DNA from: Thermohalobaculum sp039815685
GTDB taxonomy: Bacteria; Pseudomonadota; Alphaproteobacteria; Rhodobacterales; Rhodobacteraceae
Length of the DNA: 64,000 bases
NCBI GenBank assembly: GCA_039815685.1
Contig: JBCBYV010000005.1
Coordinates: 165,428 to 229,427, forward strand
Reading direction: 5' to 3'
This document shows, piece after piece, positions 54,396 to 63,702 of the stretch; within the stretch, counting starts at the first letter, position 1; each line of letters starts with the position of its first letter. The translations under genes were made by a program, and so were the position numbers. A model generated the notes under the pieces. It was not told where the DNA came from, ran no database searches, and saw only the letters and a program-made list of their open reading frames with translations.

Positions 54396-55417
54396 CCCGG
54401 CTCCGCTTGCCAGCGCGCTGGCCCTATGGTGCGACTGCAGCGCTCCTGCCGGACGGCCGCCTCCACCTCCAGCACGGACCGATCGACCTCATCATCACGG
54501 TCAAGGGGACAATGCCCGCCCGGCGTGATGCGTTCTCAGCGGCACTCGAGGCTTTCGCCAGCGTGCTCGAGGGACTCGTTGCCGATCTTCCGCGCCTGCG
54601 CAGCGCCTCCCCGCAATCATGGACCAGCGGCGGTGCGAGAGGCCCGGTCAGCGCCAGAATGATCGAAGCGGTTACCCCCTTCGCCGCTCGGCACTTCGTC
54701 ACCCCCATGGCGGCTGTCGCAGGCGCGGTCGCCGATCACATGGCCGACGCGATCGCGGGCGCCGCTGCCCTCGATCGCCTCATCGTCAACGATGGTGGCG
54801 ATATCGCCCTTCGCCTCTCCCAAGAGCATGGTATCCGCCTCACGCTCTGCACCGACCCAGAACCCGGCGCGCCGCGAGCCGCGGGATCGGTCGAAATCAC
54901 CGCGGCAAGCGGCATCCGGGGCGTCGCCACCAGCGGATGGCGCGGGCGCAGCCACTCCCTCGGCATCGCCGATGCCGTGACGGTCTTCGCCACCGATGCC
55001 GCTCAGGCCGATGTCGCGGCGACCCTGATCGCCAACGCCGTGGATCTGCCCGGTGACACCAGGCTCGCGCCCTATGTCGAACGCCGACCGGCCACCGCGC
55101 TCAGCCCCGACAGCGACCTCGGCGACCGCCCCGTGACATTGAAGGTCGATCGACTGCCGGCCGAGCTCGCCATCTCGGCCCTCACCAACGGTCGGGCGGA
55201 GGCGGAGCGCCTTGCAACGACCGGCCTGATCGCCGGCGCATACCTCACCCTCGGCACCGACACCGCCAGTGCTGGCAGGCCACCGCCGATCCGATCGACC
55301 GCCATCGGAGACGGGTGCAGGCTGGCGGGTGGGCGGAGCGGGGCATGGGGCGCGAGCCCCATCCCCCGCGAACGGGCGCCCGTCAGACAAGCCCACGATC
55401 CGACCATCGCGCGATGA
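54392..55417 (+). CDS. UPF0280 family protein (ApbE-like fold)
   Basis: A 341-residue protein. The UPF0280 core includes HGPIDLIITVKG near residue 28, TPFAARHFVTPMAAVAGAVADH near 95, LIVNDGGDIALRL near 130 and GVATSGWRGRSHSLGIADAVTVF near 178. The fold is related to the flavin transferase ApbE, and the family sits beside 6-hydroxynicotinate reductase-like genes. Homology seems to end near residue 295; the last ~45 residues (IRSTAIGDGCRLAGGRSGAW onward) are encoded by an intergenic-type stem-loop repeat. ATGA overlap with the upstream gene. Confidence 0.85.
   Translation: MTRLRLPARWPYGATAALLPDGRLHLQHGPIDLIITVKGTMPARRDAFSAALEAFASVLEGLVADLPRLRSASPQSWTSGGARGPVSARMIEAVTPFAARHFVTPMAAVAGAVADHMADAIAGAAALDRLIVNDGGDIALRLSQEHGIRLTLCTDPEPGAPRAAGSVEITAASGIRGVATSGWRGRSHSLGIADAVTVFATDAAQADVAATLIANAVDLPGDTRLAPYVERRPATALSPDSDLGDRPVTLKVDRLPAELAISALTNGRAEAERLATTGLIAGAYLTLGTDTASAGRPPPIRSTAIGDGCRLAGGRSGAWGASPIPRERAPVRQAHDPTIAR
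55320..55391. repeat. Stem-loop repeat related to 43,366-43,446
   Basis: GGCTGGCGGGTGGGCGGA and GAACGGGCGCCC match the element at 43,373-43,432. An internal hairpin ATGGGGC-GCGA-GCCCCAT is perfect. This copy lies inside the 3' end of the UPF0280 reading frame. Confidence 0.6.
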
Positions 55418-55577
55418 GCGAAGGCGCCCGAAGGCCGCCATACCCAACGCCAGCGGGCCGTCCGGAAGCACCAAATGCCAAATCGCACCCTCGGACGAAG
55501 CTGCCACAGAATGGTCAGACCATCCGCGTATCCCCGCCACATCGTGTGACATCCCGAGACTGCAGGAGCCGCGCCCA

Positions 55578-56801
55578 ATGCCAACCCGTCCCTCCCACGC
55601 CCTCGCATCGGGCGCCGTCCGGCGCACGGCCACCGGCGCGCTCCTCGCCCTCTGCCTCACTGCGCCCGTCCTGCCCGCCGCGACCAGCCCCCTGATCGAC
55701 GGTATCTGGGAGGGCGAGACCAAGGGCGAGCGCGCGGCGGTATCCGTGCGCGCTTCCCTCGTCGGCACCCTCGGCGAGATGACCCTCACCGCGAAGGGCG
55801 GCGCCTTCAAGGGTACGCTCCGCTGCCGCTATCTCCTGAGGCTCGAGGGCGATGAGATCGGCGAGACCTTGCGGCGCGAGAACCTGAGCTCGCCGGCCTG
55901 CCCCGCGAAACCCGAACTCACCCTCGATCCGGTGGAGGGCGAGGGCGATGCGCTCACCCTCACGGTCGCGGGCGACGGCGTGCCCGAGCTCCCACCCGCG
56001 CCGCTTCGCCGCCGCGTCGGCCCGGTGCCGCCCGCCTCCCGCGCGACGCTACCCGAAAACCTCGACGTCCTCGGCGCCAGCATCGGTGCCGCGCGCTCGG
56101 CTGTCGAGGCGATCCTCGTCGATGCCGAAGGCTACGCCGTGCAGGCAGACAGGAGCCGCAAGGTCGAGGATGCGGGCTATGTCGCAGAGATCGTGCATTA
56201 CGCGCGCAAGCCGGACTTTCCGGACGCCAACATCGCGGACGATATCGTCGTCGTCGCCTATGAGGGCGGCGCCGATGCTGCTTCCGCCGCATCGACGGAT
56301 GCCCGCGCCGTCTCGATCCGCCGCCACTGGGTCACGCATCCCGACGCCAAGATCACGCTCGACGTCATGACCGACGCGGTCGCGGCAAAGTACGGACCGG
56401 GCGAGATCACGCGCTTCTATGACGCAAGCGGCGCCCAGGTCGATGGCATGGTGAAGGAAGGGCGCCTCCTCACCCGGCCGCGCCCCTATTGCCGCGACGC
56501 GATGGAGCGCTCGGGACGCGAGGACGGCACCTACGAGCAGAGCATCTCGATCCCCGGTAAGCAGTCTCGCTTCAGCACCGGTGTCTTCGCCCTCTGCGGC
56601 AGTTTCACGAGCGCCATGATCACCGAGCGGCTCAGCAGCAAGACCGGCCTCGAGCACCCGGTGCTCGATCTCCACATCGCGGCCTACGACCTCATGAACG
56701 ACGAGATCTGGAAGCGCGTCGCCGCCCGTCTCTCCACCGATCTTGCCACGACCATGGAGCGCGAGAACCCGAGCGCCGCTGCGCCGAAACCCGAGCTCTG
56801 A
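55578..56801 (+). CDS. Secreted protein of unknown function
   Basis: About 407 residues with a signal peptide (TATGALLALCLTAPVLPAA) followed by LIDGIWEGETKGERAAVSV, suggesting a beta-rich N-terminal domain of about 110 residues with one Cys pair (RCRYLL, SPACPAK). After a Pro-rich linker, a second domain starts LDVLGASIGAARSAVEAIL and contains two further Cys (PYCRDAM, ALCGSF). AGGAG lies 9 nt before the ATG at 55,578; the frame is open upstream. No family recognised. Confidence 0.72.
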   Translation: MPTRPSHALASGAVRRTATGALLALCLTAPVLPAATSPLIDGIWEGETKGERAAVSVRASLVGTLGEMTLTAKGGAFKGTLRCRYLLRLEGDEIGETLRRENLSSPACPAKPELTLDPVEGEGDALTLTVAGDGVPELPPAPLRRRVGPVPPASRATLPENLDVLGASIGAARSAVEAILVDAEGYAVQADRSRKVEDAGYVAEIVHYARKPDFPDANIADDIVVVAYEGGADAASAASTDARAVSIRRHWVTHPDAKITLDVMTDAVAAKYGPGEITRFYDASGAQVDGMVKEGRLLTRPRPYCRDAMERSGREDGTYEQSISIPGKQSRFSTGVFALCGSFTSAMITERLSSKTGLEHPVLDLHIAAYDLMNDEIWKRVAARLSTDLATTMERENPSAAAPKPEL

Positions 56802-56971
56802 TCGAGCCGAGGGCGCCACAAGTCGGCGAGAAGAACCGGGCGCCTGTGGCAGATCACCCGCGTTTCCGCAGGGCGACGACTCGCGTGGCCCAGAAATGCT
56901 TTGCCCTCCGCTCCGGCGGCGCGCCCCGCAAGCGCAGCGCGACCGCGCAAGCCCCCAAGCGCCCCCACCCA

Positions 56972-57009
56972 CGACAGGTTTCGCCAAGAGATGTGAACAT
57001 ATGTCGAAC
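56972..57009 (-). promoter_or_regulatory. LexA (SOS) box with conserved downstream G-rich tag, copy B
   Basis: Read on the minus strand, GTTCGACATATGTTC (57,009 down to 56,995) fits GTTC-N7-GTTC. After exactly 22 nt the tag GTGGGTGGGGGCGCTTGGGG begins at 56,972, nearly identical to copy A at 14,118. Transcription would run left into the 171-nt gap before the convergent gene ending at 56,801. The rest of the gap to 57,235 shows nothing else clear. Confidence 0.65.
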
Positions 57010-57235
57010 AAACGCCCGTTCAGATAAAAACGATTGTCCTTCGGGACGCAGGATCATCTTCGTCGCTGGCGCCGCGATGCGCCGGTTCGGGCGAGCGCGA
57101 CGGCGCTCGGCGCCTTTCTCCCTGCGCGCCGCGGCATCCCGAGGGTCGGCGCAAAGACCGTTTTCGCGTGCAGCCGGCCCTCCGATCTGGCTAGGCTCTC
57201 CCCGCGGCGCCGCCGCGAAGACAGGGAGATAACCG

Positions 57236-58453
57236 ATGCGCCTCACTCGACGCCACGCCCTCGCCGCAGCCCTCGCGGGCTTCCTCGCGGCGCCCGCAGC
57301 CCCCGTCCTCGCCCAGGACGGCGAGCCGATCCTCATCGGCGAGATCAACCACTACAAGCGCCTCGCAGCCTTCGCCGAGCCTTACAAGAAGGGCATCGAG
57401 CTCGCGCTTAATGACGTCAACAGCGCAGGCGGCGTGCTCGGCCGGCCGCTCGAGTTCATCTTCCGCGACGACCAGGGCCAGCCGGGCGAGGCCGTGAAGA
57501 TCGCCGAGGAGCTGGTGAGCCGCGACGGCGTGGCGATGCTGACGGGCTCGATCCTCTCCAATGTCGGGCTCGCCATCTCGTCCTGGGCCGATGCCAACGA
57601 GGTCGTCTATCTCGCCGCCGAGCCGCTGGCCGATGCGCTGGTCTGGGCCAAGGGGAACGAGCACACCTTCCGCCTTCGCGCCTCGACCTTCATGCAGGCC
57701 GCGATGCTGGCCGAAGAGGCGGCGAAGACCGATGCCATCCGCTATGCCTTCATCGCGCCGAACTATGCCTATGGCCGCGACGCGGTGGCCGCCTTCAAGG
57801 AGAACCTCAAGGCGCTGAAGCCCGAGGTCGAGTTCGTGGGCGAGCAATGGCCGGCACTCTTCAAGATCGACGCAGGCGCCGAGGTGCAGGCGCTGGAGCG
57901 CGCGAAACCCGACGCGATCTACAACGTCACCTTCGGGCCTGACCTTGCGAAATTCGTCCGCGAGGGCACGCTGCGCGGGCTTTTCGAGGGACGCCAGGTC
58001 TTCGGCCTCCTCACCGGCGAGCCCGAATATCTCGACCCGCTGGGGGCCGAGGCGCCGGAGGGGTGGATCGTCACCGGCTATCCCTGGTACGCGGTCGAGG
58101 AGCCGGCCGCCCTTGCCTTCGTCGAGGCCTATCGGGAGCGGTTCGAGGACCACCCGCGCCTCGGCAGCCTCGTCGGCTACATGACCGTGCAGTCCATCGC
58201 CGCGGCCATCGAACGGGCCGGGGCCACCGATACGGCGTCACTCATCAAGGGCTTCAAGGGCCTCGAGCTCGAGACCCCCGTCGGTCCCATCGAGTTCCGC
58301 GAGCTCGACCACCAGGCCACGATGGGCGCCTATGTCGGCACGATACAGCTCGTGGATGGAGAGGGCCGCATGGTCGACTGGACCTACAAGGCCGGCGCCG
58401 ACTACCTGCCCGACGACGAGACGGTGAAGAGCCTGCGGGCGGGCACCAACTAG
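57236..58453 (+). CDS. ABC transporter substrate-binding protein, Leu/Ile/Val (Peripla_BP_6) type
   Basis: A 405-residue periplasmic binding protein with a signal peptide containing twin Arg (LTRRHALAAALAGFLAAPAA). The mature part starts ILIGEINHYKRLAAFAEPYK and shows the type I fold: NDVNSAGGVLGRPLEFIFRD, then GVAMLTGSILSNVGLAIS. AGGGAG precedes the ATG. The likely partner is the LivHM-type permease at 61,819; other transporter genes would lie beyond the suspect junction at 63.7 kb. Ligand unknown (amino acid, amide or similar). Confidence 0.88.
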   Translation: MRLTRRHALAAALAGFLAAPAAPVLAQDGEPILIGEINHYKRLAAFAEPYKKGIELALNDVNSAGGVLGRPLEFIFRDDQGQPGEAVKIAEELVSRDGVAMLTGSILSNVGLAISSWADANEVVYLAAEPLADALVWAKGNEHTFRLRASTFMQAAMLAEEAAKTDAIRYAFIAPNYAYGRDAVAAFKENLKALKPEVEFVGEQWPALFKIDAGAEVQALERAKPDAIYNVTFGPDLAKFVREGTLRGLFEGRQVFGLLTGEPEYLDPLGAEAPEGWIVTGYPWYAVEEPAALAFVEAYRERFEDHPRLGSLVGYMTVQSIAAAIERAGATDTASLIKGFKGLELETPVGPIEFRELDHQATMGAYVGTIQLVDGEGRMVDWTYKAGADYLPDDETVKSLRAGTN

Positions 58454-58482
58454 CCCCGCCTCAGCCCCACCTGAGCCCCGTC

Positions 58483-59409
58483 TCAGCCCGCCGCCGCCAC
58501 GGCCTCCATGCGCTGCGGCGGCAGCGGACAGACGCGCGAGGCACCGACAGCGTCCGCCAGCGCATCGATGAAACCCCGGCTCGCGCGCGGCAGCGCCGGG
58601 ATCCGGCGGAGCATCGCCGCGCGGCCCGAACACCGCATCGCCGTGAGCCTCAGGTTGAAGAGCAGGTCGAGCGCCGCCCGCCCGCGCTCGGCCGGCGGCA
58701 GATCCGCGAGCAGCCGCTCGGCGATCCAGAGCGGTGTCGTCGCCCGGCGCACGAAGCCGAGCACCGTCAGAAGCCGCGCCTCTCCGGCGGAGCCATGCGA
58801 CGACCGCACCGCCGCCTCGTCATGCGCGAAGGGCGGCGCATGGAGGAGGATGGCCCCGCCATATTGCTGCAGGGCGAAGCGCACGGTCTCGGCGCGCTTG
58901 GGCACCAGCAGCGCCACATCCACCCCGCAGGACGCCGTGAGGAGCACGAGCGCATCGACCGCGAGGCGCGCCTGCGCCACGGCGAACCCGATCCGCTCCG
59001 ACGCATCCTCTCGCGCCGCGAGCGTCCCGGGCAGGACCAGCACCAGGGTATCGTCGATCCGGTGCTCGATCGCGCCATCGAGCGTCACCGTCACATCGTG
59101 ATCGATCGGCGGGCAGTCCGCATCCTCGCCGGCAGTACCCCGCCACTGCCGCCGCACGGCCTCGGCGAACATCGCGTCGCGCCGGCATTCCGAGACGTCC
59201 AGCGCAGCTGCCAGCACGGTGCTGTCCGCAAGATCGCAGCACGCCTCGCGAAACGCCATGCGCGCATCGCGCAGCGGAGACATGCCGAGGGCGAGTTTGT
59301 CGACCGACGCACCTGGCGGGCAGAGCTGCCCCGCGACGAGCGCGAGCAGCGTCTCCTCGTCGAAATACCGGTCGTCGTAGCTGATCCCTGTCGTCTTGAG
59401 CGTCTTCAT
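58483..59409 (-). CDS. Hypothetical protein
   Basis: About 308 residues, soluble, Ala/Arg-rich, starting MKTLKTTGISYDDRYFDEET. GGAGGT lies 6 nt before the ATG at 59,409, so the start is well supported although the frame is open to 59,766. It has several Cys (CPPG, CCDL, DVSECRR, DADCPP, CGVDVA) but no clear metal motif. No signal peptide or membrane helix. I do not recognise the family. It converges on the binding-protein gene (29 nt). Confidence 0.65.
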   Translation of the reverse strand: MKTLKTTGISYDDRYFDEETLLALVAGQLCPPGASVDKLALGMSPLRDARMAFREACCDLADSTVLAAALDVSECRRDAMFAEAVRRQWRGTAGEDADCPPIDHDVTVTLDGAIEHRIDDTLVLVLPGTLAAREDASERIGFAVAQARLAVDALVLLTASCGVDVALLVPKRAETVRFALQQYGGAILLHAPPFAHDEAAVRSSHGSAGEARLLTVLGFVRRATTPLWIAERLLADLPPAERGRAALDLLFNLRLTAMRCSGRAAMLRRIPALPRASRGFIDALADAVGASRVCPLPPQRMEAVAAAG

Positions 59410-59647
59410 CACCGACCTCCAGCAGCGCCGCACCACCCTTCCGCCCTCCGACTTAGCCGCGCGGCCCGATGCCCCCCTGTGTTGCAGCTCACAGTTGTGT
59501 GTCGTTTCACGCTCCCGCGTCGGTAGCAGCCGGAGGCTGCGCGACAGCGAACGTCGCATCCAAGCTCGCGCCACCCTGTGCCCTCTGCCATCCTGAACGC
59601 GCGGGCAGGCGCTCAGCCGGGCCCGAAGCGGCAGAGGTGCGGGAGGC

Positions 59648-60670
59648 ATGACGAGCGCGGACGGGACCGGGGGCGCAGGCGGGGGCGCATTTGCTGGCAC
59701 CCGCTTCGCGATCACCTGTATGCTAGTTGGCGCCTTCGCGATCTCTCTCAACGACATGATCATCAAGACGCTGTCGGGCGACTACCCGCTGCATCAGCTC
59801 GTCTTCTTCCGCTCGCTCCTGGCGCTGCCCTTCACCTTCACCTTCCTGCATTTCGAGGGCGGGCTGCGGAAACTGCGCACCTCGACGCCGTTCCTGCATC
59901 TCACCCGCGGGCTGCTGGTCGTGCTGGCGAACATGCTGTTCTACGCCGCCGTCGTGGTCCTCCCGCTGGCGGAGACGACGGCGCTTTTCTTCGTGGCTCC
60001 CCTCATCATCACACTCCTCGCCATCCCGCTCCTGGGTGAGCCCGTGGGGCCGCGGCGCCTCACCGCCGTCGCCGTCGGCTTTCTCGGCGTCGTCATGATG
60101 ATGGAGCCATGGGCGGCCCTCGGCCTCGGCGCGGAGGGCTCGGACGGCGTCAACCGCTGGTTCCTGCTTCTCCCCATCGGATCCGCCCTCGCCTATGCGG
60201 GCATGCAGATCCTGACACGCCGCCTCGGCGCGCAGGCACCCGCCGCCGCCATGGCGATCTACATCCAGTGCACGTTCCTGATGGTCAGCGTGGTCTTCTG
60301 GCTCGTCGCGGGCGACGGGCGGTTCGTCGAGGGGGTGGAGAGCGAGAGCCTCGTCTTCCTCCTCCGCCCCTGGATCATGCCGGAGCGGGAGGATCTGCTG
60401 CTGATCGGCGCGCTCGGCCTCTGCGCGGGCTTCATCGGCTACACCCTCAGCCAGGCCTACCGCTCGGCGCCAGCCGCAACGGTCGCGCCCTTCGAATACG
60501 TGCTCCTGCCGCTCTCGCTCTTCTGGGGCTTCACGATTTTCGGGGAGATACCGGGCAACCCCGCACTCCTCGGTGCGGCCCTCATCAGCGGCGCGGGGCT
60601 CTACGTCTTCATGCGCGAGGGCAAGCGCGGCCAACCGCTCGCCACCGCCCGCCCGACCCGCCGCCCCTGA
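59648..60670 (+). CDS. DMT family transporter (EamA)
   Basis: A 340-residue membrane protein with ten helices in two EamA halves. The first half begins ITCMLVGAFAISLNDMIIKTL and includes FRSLLALPFTFTF; the second half begins ALAYAGMQILTRRL and ends FEYVLLPLSLFWGFTIFGEIP, the usual EamA end motif. Such proteins export or import small metabolites. GGGAGG lies just before the ATG. The 238-nt gap upstream holds no feature I can name. Confidence 0.9.
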   Translation: MTSADGTGGAGGGAFAGTRFAITCMLVGAFAISLNDMIIKTLSGDYPLHQLVFFRSLLALPFTFTFLHFEGGLRKLRTSTPFLHLTRGLLVVLANMLFYAAVVVLPLAETTALFFVAPLIITLLAIPLLGEPVGPRRLTAVAVGFLGVVMMMEPWAALGLGAEGSDGVNRWFLLLPIGSALAYAGMQILTRRLGAQAPAAAMAIYIQCTFLMVSVVFWLVAGDGRFVEGVESESLVFLLRPWIMPEREDLLLIGALGLCAGFIGYTLSQAYRSAPAATVAPFEYVLLPLSLFWGFTIFGEIPGNPALLGAALISGAGLYVFMREGKRGQPLATARPTRRP

Positions 60671-60816
60671 GCCGCAGCTCTCCCGCGCAGCAGTCCGAGC
60701 CACCGCGATTACTCGAATATCGGAATAAACTCTGGGTTGTGCCGCGCGACACGACGACAATCCGGCGACTCACCCACCCTCAGACCATCGATTAAAAAGG
60801 GTGTGGGAGTAATAGG

Positions 60817-60939
60817 ATGAATAATTGCTGCACGATCATGGCCGTTACCACGGCCCTCATGCTGACAGTAGTGAGCGTTCAGGCCAGCGACTGTCCGGTG
60901 ACGCACTATCCCTGCGGCAACAGCTGTTGTTCGCGGTGA
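60817..60939 (+). CDS. 40-residue secreted Cys-rich peptide
   Basis: A short frame starting MNNCCTIMAVTTALML and ending SDCPVTHYPCGNSCCSR. The first ~23 residues look like a signal peptide with a VQA cleavage site, leaving a mature peptide of about 17 residues with four Cys. GGGAG lies 7 nt before the ATG. The stop is 4 nt before the start of the 60,944 gene, so the two should be co-transcribed. The local DNA is AT-richer than its surroundings. No relative recognised; it could be a signalling peptide, a toxin or a cell-surface factor. Confidence 0.55.
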   Translation: MNNCCTIMAVTTALMLTVVSVQASDCPVTHYPCGNSCCSR

Positions 60940-60943
60940 TGCC

Positions 60944-61723
60944 ATGCGTCTGCCATCGATCAAGTCCGCCCCTTGGCGCATCATTGCGCTGAGCTGCACC
61001 GTGCTCGCGACCGGCGTGGTCTACGTCGTCGCGACCGGCATCACCAAATGGGATGTGTCCCGGCACTACGGCCTCGAGCATCCGAGCTATCGCCTGCTCC
61101 AGGCCGGCGACATTGTGGCCTACAAGCCGGATGGGGTCTCGCTGCCCGAGCGCATCTGCTCGCAGCGGCCCGAACCCGGCGATCTCAGATCCGAGAGCAT
61201 CGACAAGCACTTCTACAACGTGCTGGCGAGCGTGCTGCCGAGCTTCGCGGCCCTCTTCGGCGTCGCCCATGCCGGCGACACCGCGGCGGAGACACGCCCC
61301 ATACCCGGTCTCGATTTCGTCGGCCGCGTGAGCGAGCTCGAGGTCACCTCCTCCACGGGCCTCGACCAGAGCTGCAGCTGCGAGATCGCCCGGCGCATCA
61401 ACCGGCGCGAGCAGGTCTGCACCGTCACCGCAGCACTGACCGAATACACCCGCTCCGGTCCGGGCGAGCGTGGCGAGATCTCGGTCGCCATCAATCTCGG
61501 CACCTGGGCGAATGTGGAGCGCCGGGAGACCTTCGCGGTCTGCAACCTGCCCTGGAGCCCGACAGCGGAGGCGATCTGGAACAACCCGCCCCCCTGCAAC
61601 GCCGCCCGGGGCCGGCGCTGGGATATGGAGTTCCGGAACTTCTTCAACCTGATCCGCGACCGGGACCGCGACCGAGATCCGGCAGCGCCCGGCGGCGGAG
61701 ACCTGGACATGGCGGCCCGCTGA
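60944..61723 (+). CDS. Membrane-anchored protein of unknown function
   Basis: A 259-residue protein with one N-terminal membrane helix (WRIIALSCTVLATGVVYVVATG) and a large extracytoplasmic part. Several Cys (RICSQRP, SCSCEIARR, QVCTV, AVCNLPW, PPCNAARG) suggest disulfides. The C-terminus is charged with RDRDRDRD. No domain recognised. It directly follows the small Cys-rich peptide gene, which suggests a shared function such as partner or immunity. Confidence 0.65.
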   Translation: MRLPSIKSAPWRIIALSCTVLATGVVYVVATGITKWDVSRHYGLEHPSYRLLQAGDIVAYKPDGVSLPERICSQRPEPGDLRSESIDKHFYNVLASVLPSFAALFGVAHAGDTAAETRPIPGLDFVGRVSELEVTSSTGLDQSCSCEIARRINRREQVCTVTAALTEYTRSGPGERGEISVAINLGTWANVERRETFAVCNLPWSPTAEAIWNNPPPCNAARGRRWDMEFRNFFNLIRDRDRDRDPAAPGGGDLDMAAR

Positions 61724-61818
61724 CGCGATGCCGCGACGATCCCGCCGGCCATCACCGGCGGGATTGACCCTGTCCCCCGGCGCCCCGAAGGTGAGACACC
61801 GCCTGACCGGGAGCCGTG

Positions 61819-63702
61819 ATGGAACTCCTCATAGCCCAGCTTATCACGGGCCTCGCCAATGCCTGCGCGCTCTTCCTGGTCGCCTCGGGCCTCAGCCTGA
61901 TCTTCGGTGTGACGCGGATCGTGAATTTCGCGCACGGCTCTTTCTACATGCTCGGCGCCTATTTCGGGATCGAGCTCTATGCCCTGATGGAGGGCTGGCT
62001 CGGCTTCTGGGTGGCGATGCTGATGGCGGGGCTTCTCACGGGCCTTGTCGGCATGCTGGTCGAGCTTCTGGTGCTCCGCCCCGTCTATCGCGCGCCCGAG
62101 CTCTTCCAGCTCGTCGCCACCTTCGGCGTGATCCTGGTGATCCAGGACCTCGCGCTCATGAGCTTCGGGCCGGAGGACCGGCTCGGCCCCCGCGCGCCAG
62201 GGCTCGAGGGGATCGTGCGCATCCTCGGCGAGCCGATCCCGCAATACGATCTCGCCCTCATCGCGATCACGCCTGTGGTCTGTCTCGCGCTCTGGTACCT
62301 CATCCGCCGCACGCGGGTGGGTGTGCTGGTGAGGGCGGCGACGCAGGACCGCGAGATGGTCGGCGCCCTCGGCGTCAACCAGGCCTGGCTCTTCACCGGC
62401 GTCTTCTTTCTCGGCAGCGCGCTCGCGGGTCTCGGGGGGGGGGTGCAGTTGCCGAAGGGCGGCGCTGACCTGCTTATGGACTTCAACATCCTCGCCGCCG
62501 CCTTCGTCGTGGTCGTCGTGGGCGGTATGGGCAGCCTGCCGGGCGCCTTCGTCGCCGCCGTCCTCATCTCCGTCCTCAACGTCCTCGGCGTGACCTACGT
62601 GCCCGAGTCGACCCTCGTGCTGATGTTCGTCGTCATGGGGCTCGTGCTGATGGTGAAGCCCTACGGCCTTTTCGGGCGCGAGGAGGTCGCGGGCGAGCAC
62701 GGCCAGGTGGGCGAGCCCGAACGCCCCCTCCGCCCCACCGGCCCCACGACCAAGGCGGTAGTCGGCGCGATCCTCCTCGCCCTCGCGGTCCTGCCCATGG
62801 TCGGCTCGAAATTCGCGCTGGTGCTGGCGACGGATGTGCTGATCTTCTGCCTCTTCGCAGCCTCCCTCCATTTCATCCTCGGCCTCGGCGGGCTCGTGAG
62901 CTTCGGCCATGCCGCCTATTTCGGCGGCGGCGCCTATGCGGCAGCCCTCGCCGTCACCTATGCAGACGCACCGATGGAGCTCGCAATCCTTCTTGCGCCC
63001 CTCGGCGCCGGGCTCCTCGCGCTCGCCGTCGGCTGGTTCTGCCTCCGCCTCACCGGCGTCTATTTTGCGATGCTGACCCTCGCCTTCGCCCAGCTCCTCT
63101 GGTCGCTCGCCTTCCAATGGATCGAGGTCACGGGCGGCGACGACGGCCTCATCGGCATCTGGCCCTCCGCCTGGGCCAAGGACACCGTCGTCTTCTACTA
63201 CCTCACCCTCGTGCTGGCCGGCGGCGGCGTCCTGCTTCTCCGCCACGCCGCGCACAGCCCCTTCGGCTACACCCTGCGCGCGGCTCGCGACAGCGCCCGC
63301 CGGGCCGAGGCGACCGGCATCGACACCAAGCGCGTCCAATGGGCGGCCTTCGCCTTCGCCGGTGTGATGGCGGGCACGGCCGGCGGGCTCTTCGTCTTCT
63401 CAAAGGGCTCGATCTTTCCCAATGAACTCGAGATCGCACGGAGCTTCGACGCTCTCATCGTCGTCTTCCTCGGCGGCGTGAAGACGCTCGCGGGCCCCGT
63501 GGTCGGCGCCGCCTCCTTCACGCTGATCGAGGACTGGCTCACGCGCTTCGAGTACTGGCGCCTCGTCCTCGGCCTCACCGTCATCGCCGTCGTGATCCTG
63601 GCGCCCGAGGGCATCGTCGGCTCCGCGCGAAAGGGTCTCGAACGGCTCGGTCTCCTGCCCGACCCCGATGCGCGCCGCCCGGGCGTCGGCTCCCGCCCGC
63701 CT
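61819..63702 (+). CDS. Fused LivH-LivM-type ABC transporter permease, interrupted at the 3' end
   Basis: About 628 residues are present. Residues 1-290 are a LivH permease (FLVASGLSLIFGVTRIVNFAHG, then VVVVGGMGSLPGAFVAAVL). Residues 320-600 are a LivM permease (ILGLGGLVSFGHAAYFGGGAY, then VVFLGGVKTLAGPVVGAASF). GGGAG lies 5 nt before the ATG. Fused LivHM permeases are known in Alphaproteobacteria. It probably pairs with the 57,236 binding protein. The native C-terminus is lost: at about 63,703 the frame runs without a stop into unrelated LpxA sequence. Confidence 0.88.

Noticed and set aside
60708..60816. Possible extra SOS unit upstream of the Cys-rich peptide (GGGTGTGGGAG and CACCCACCC)
   Set aside because: No GTTC-N7-GTTC at the right distance on either strand.
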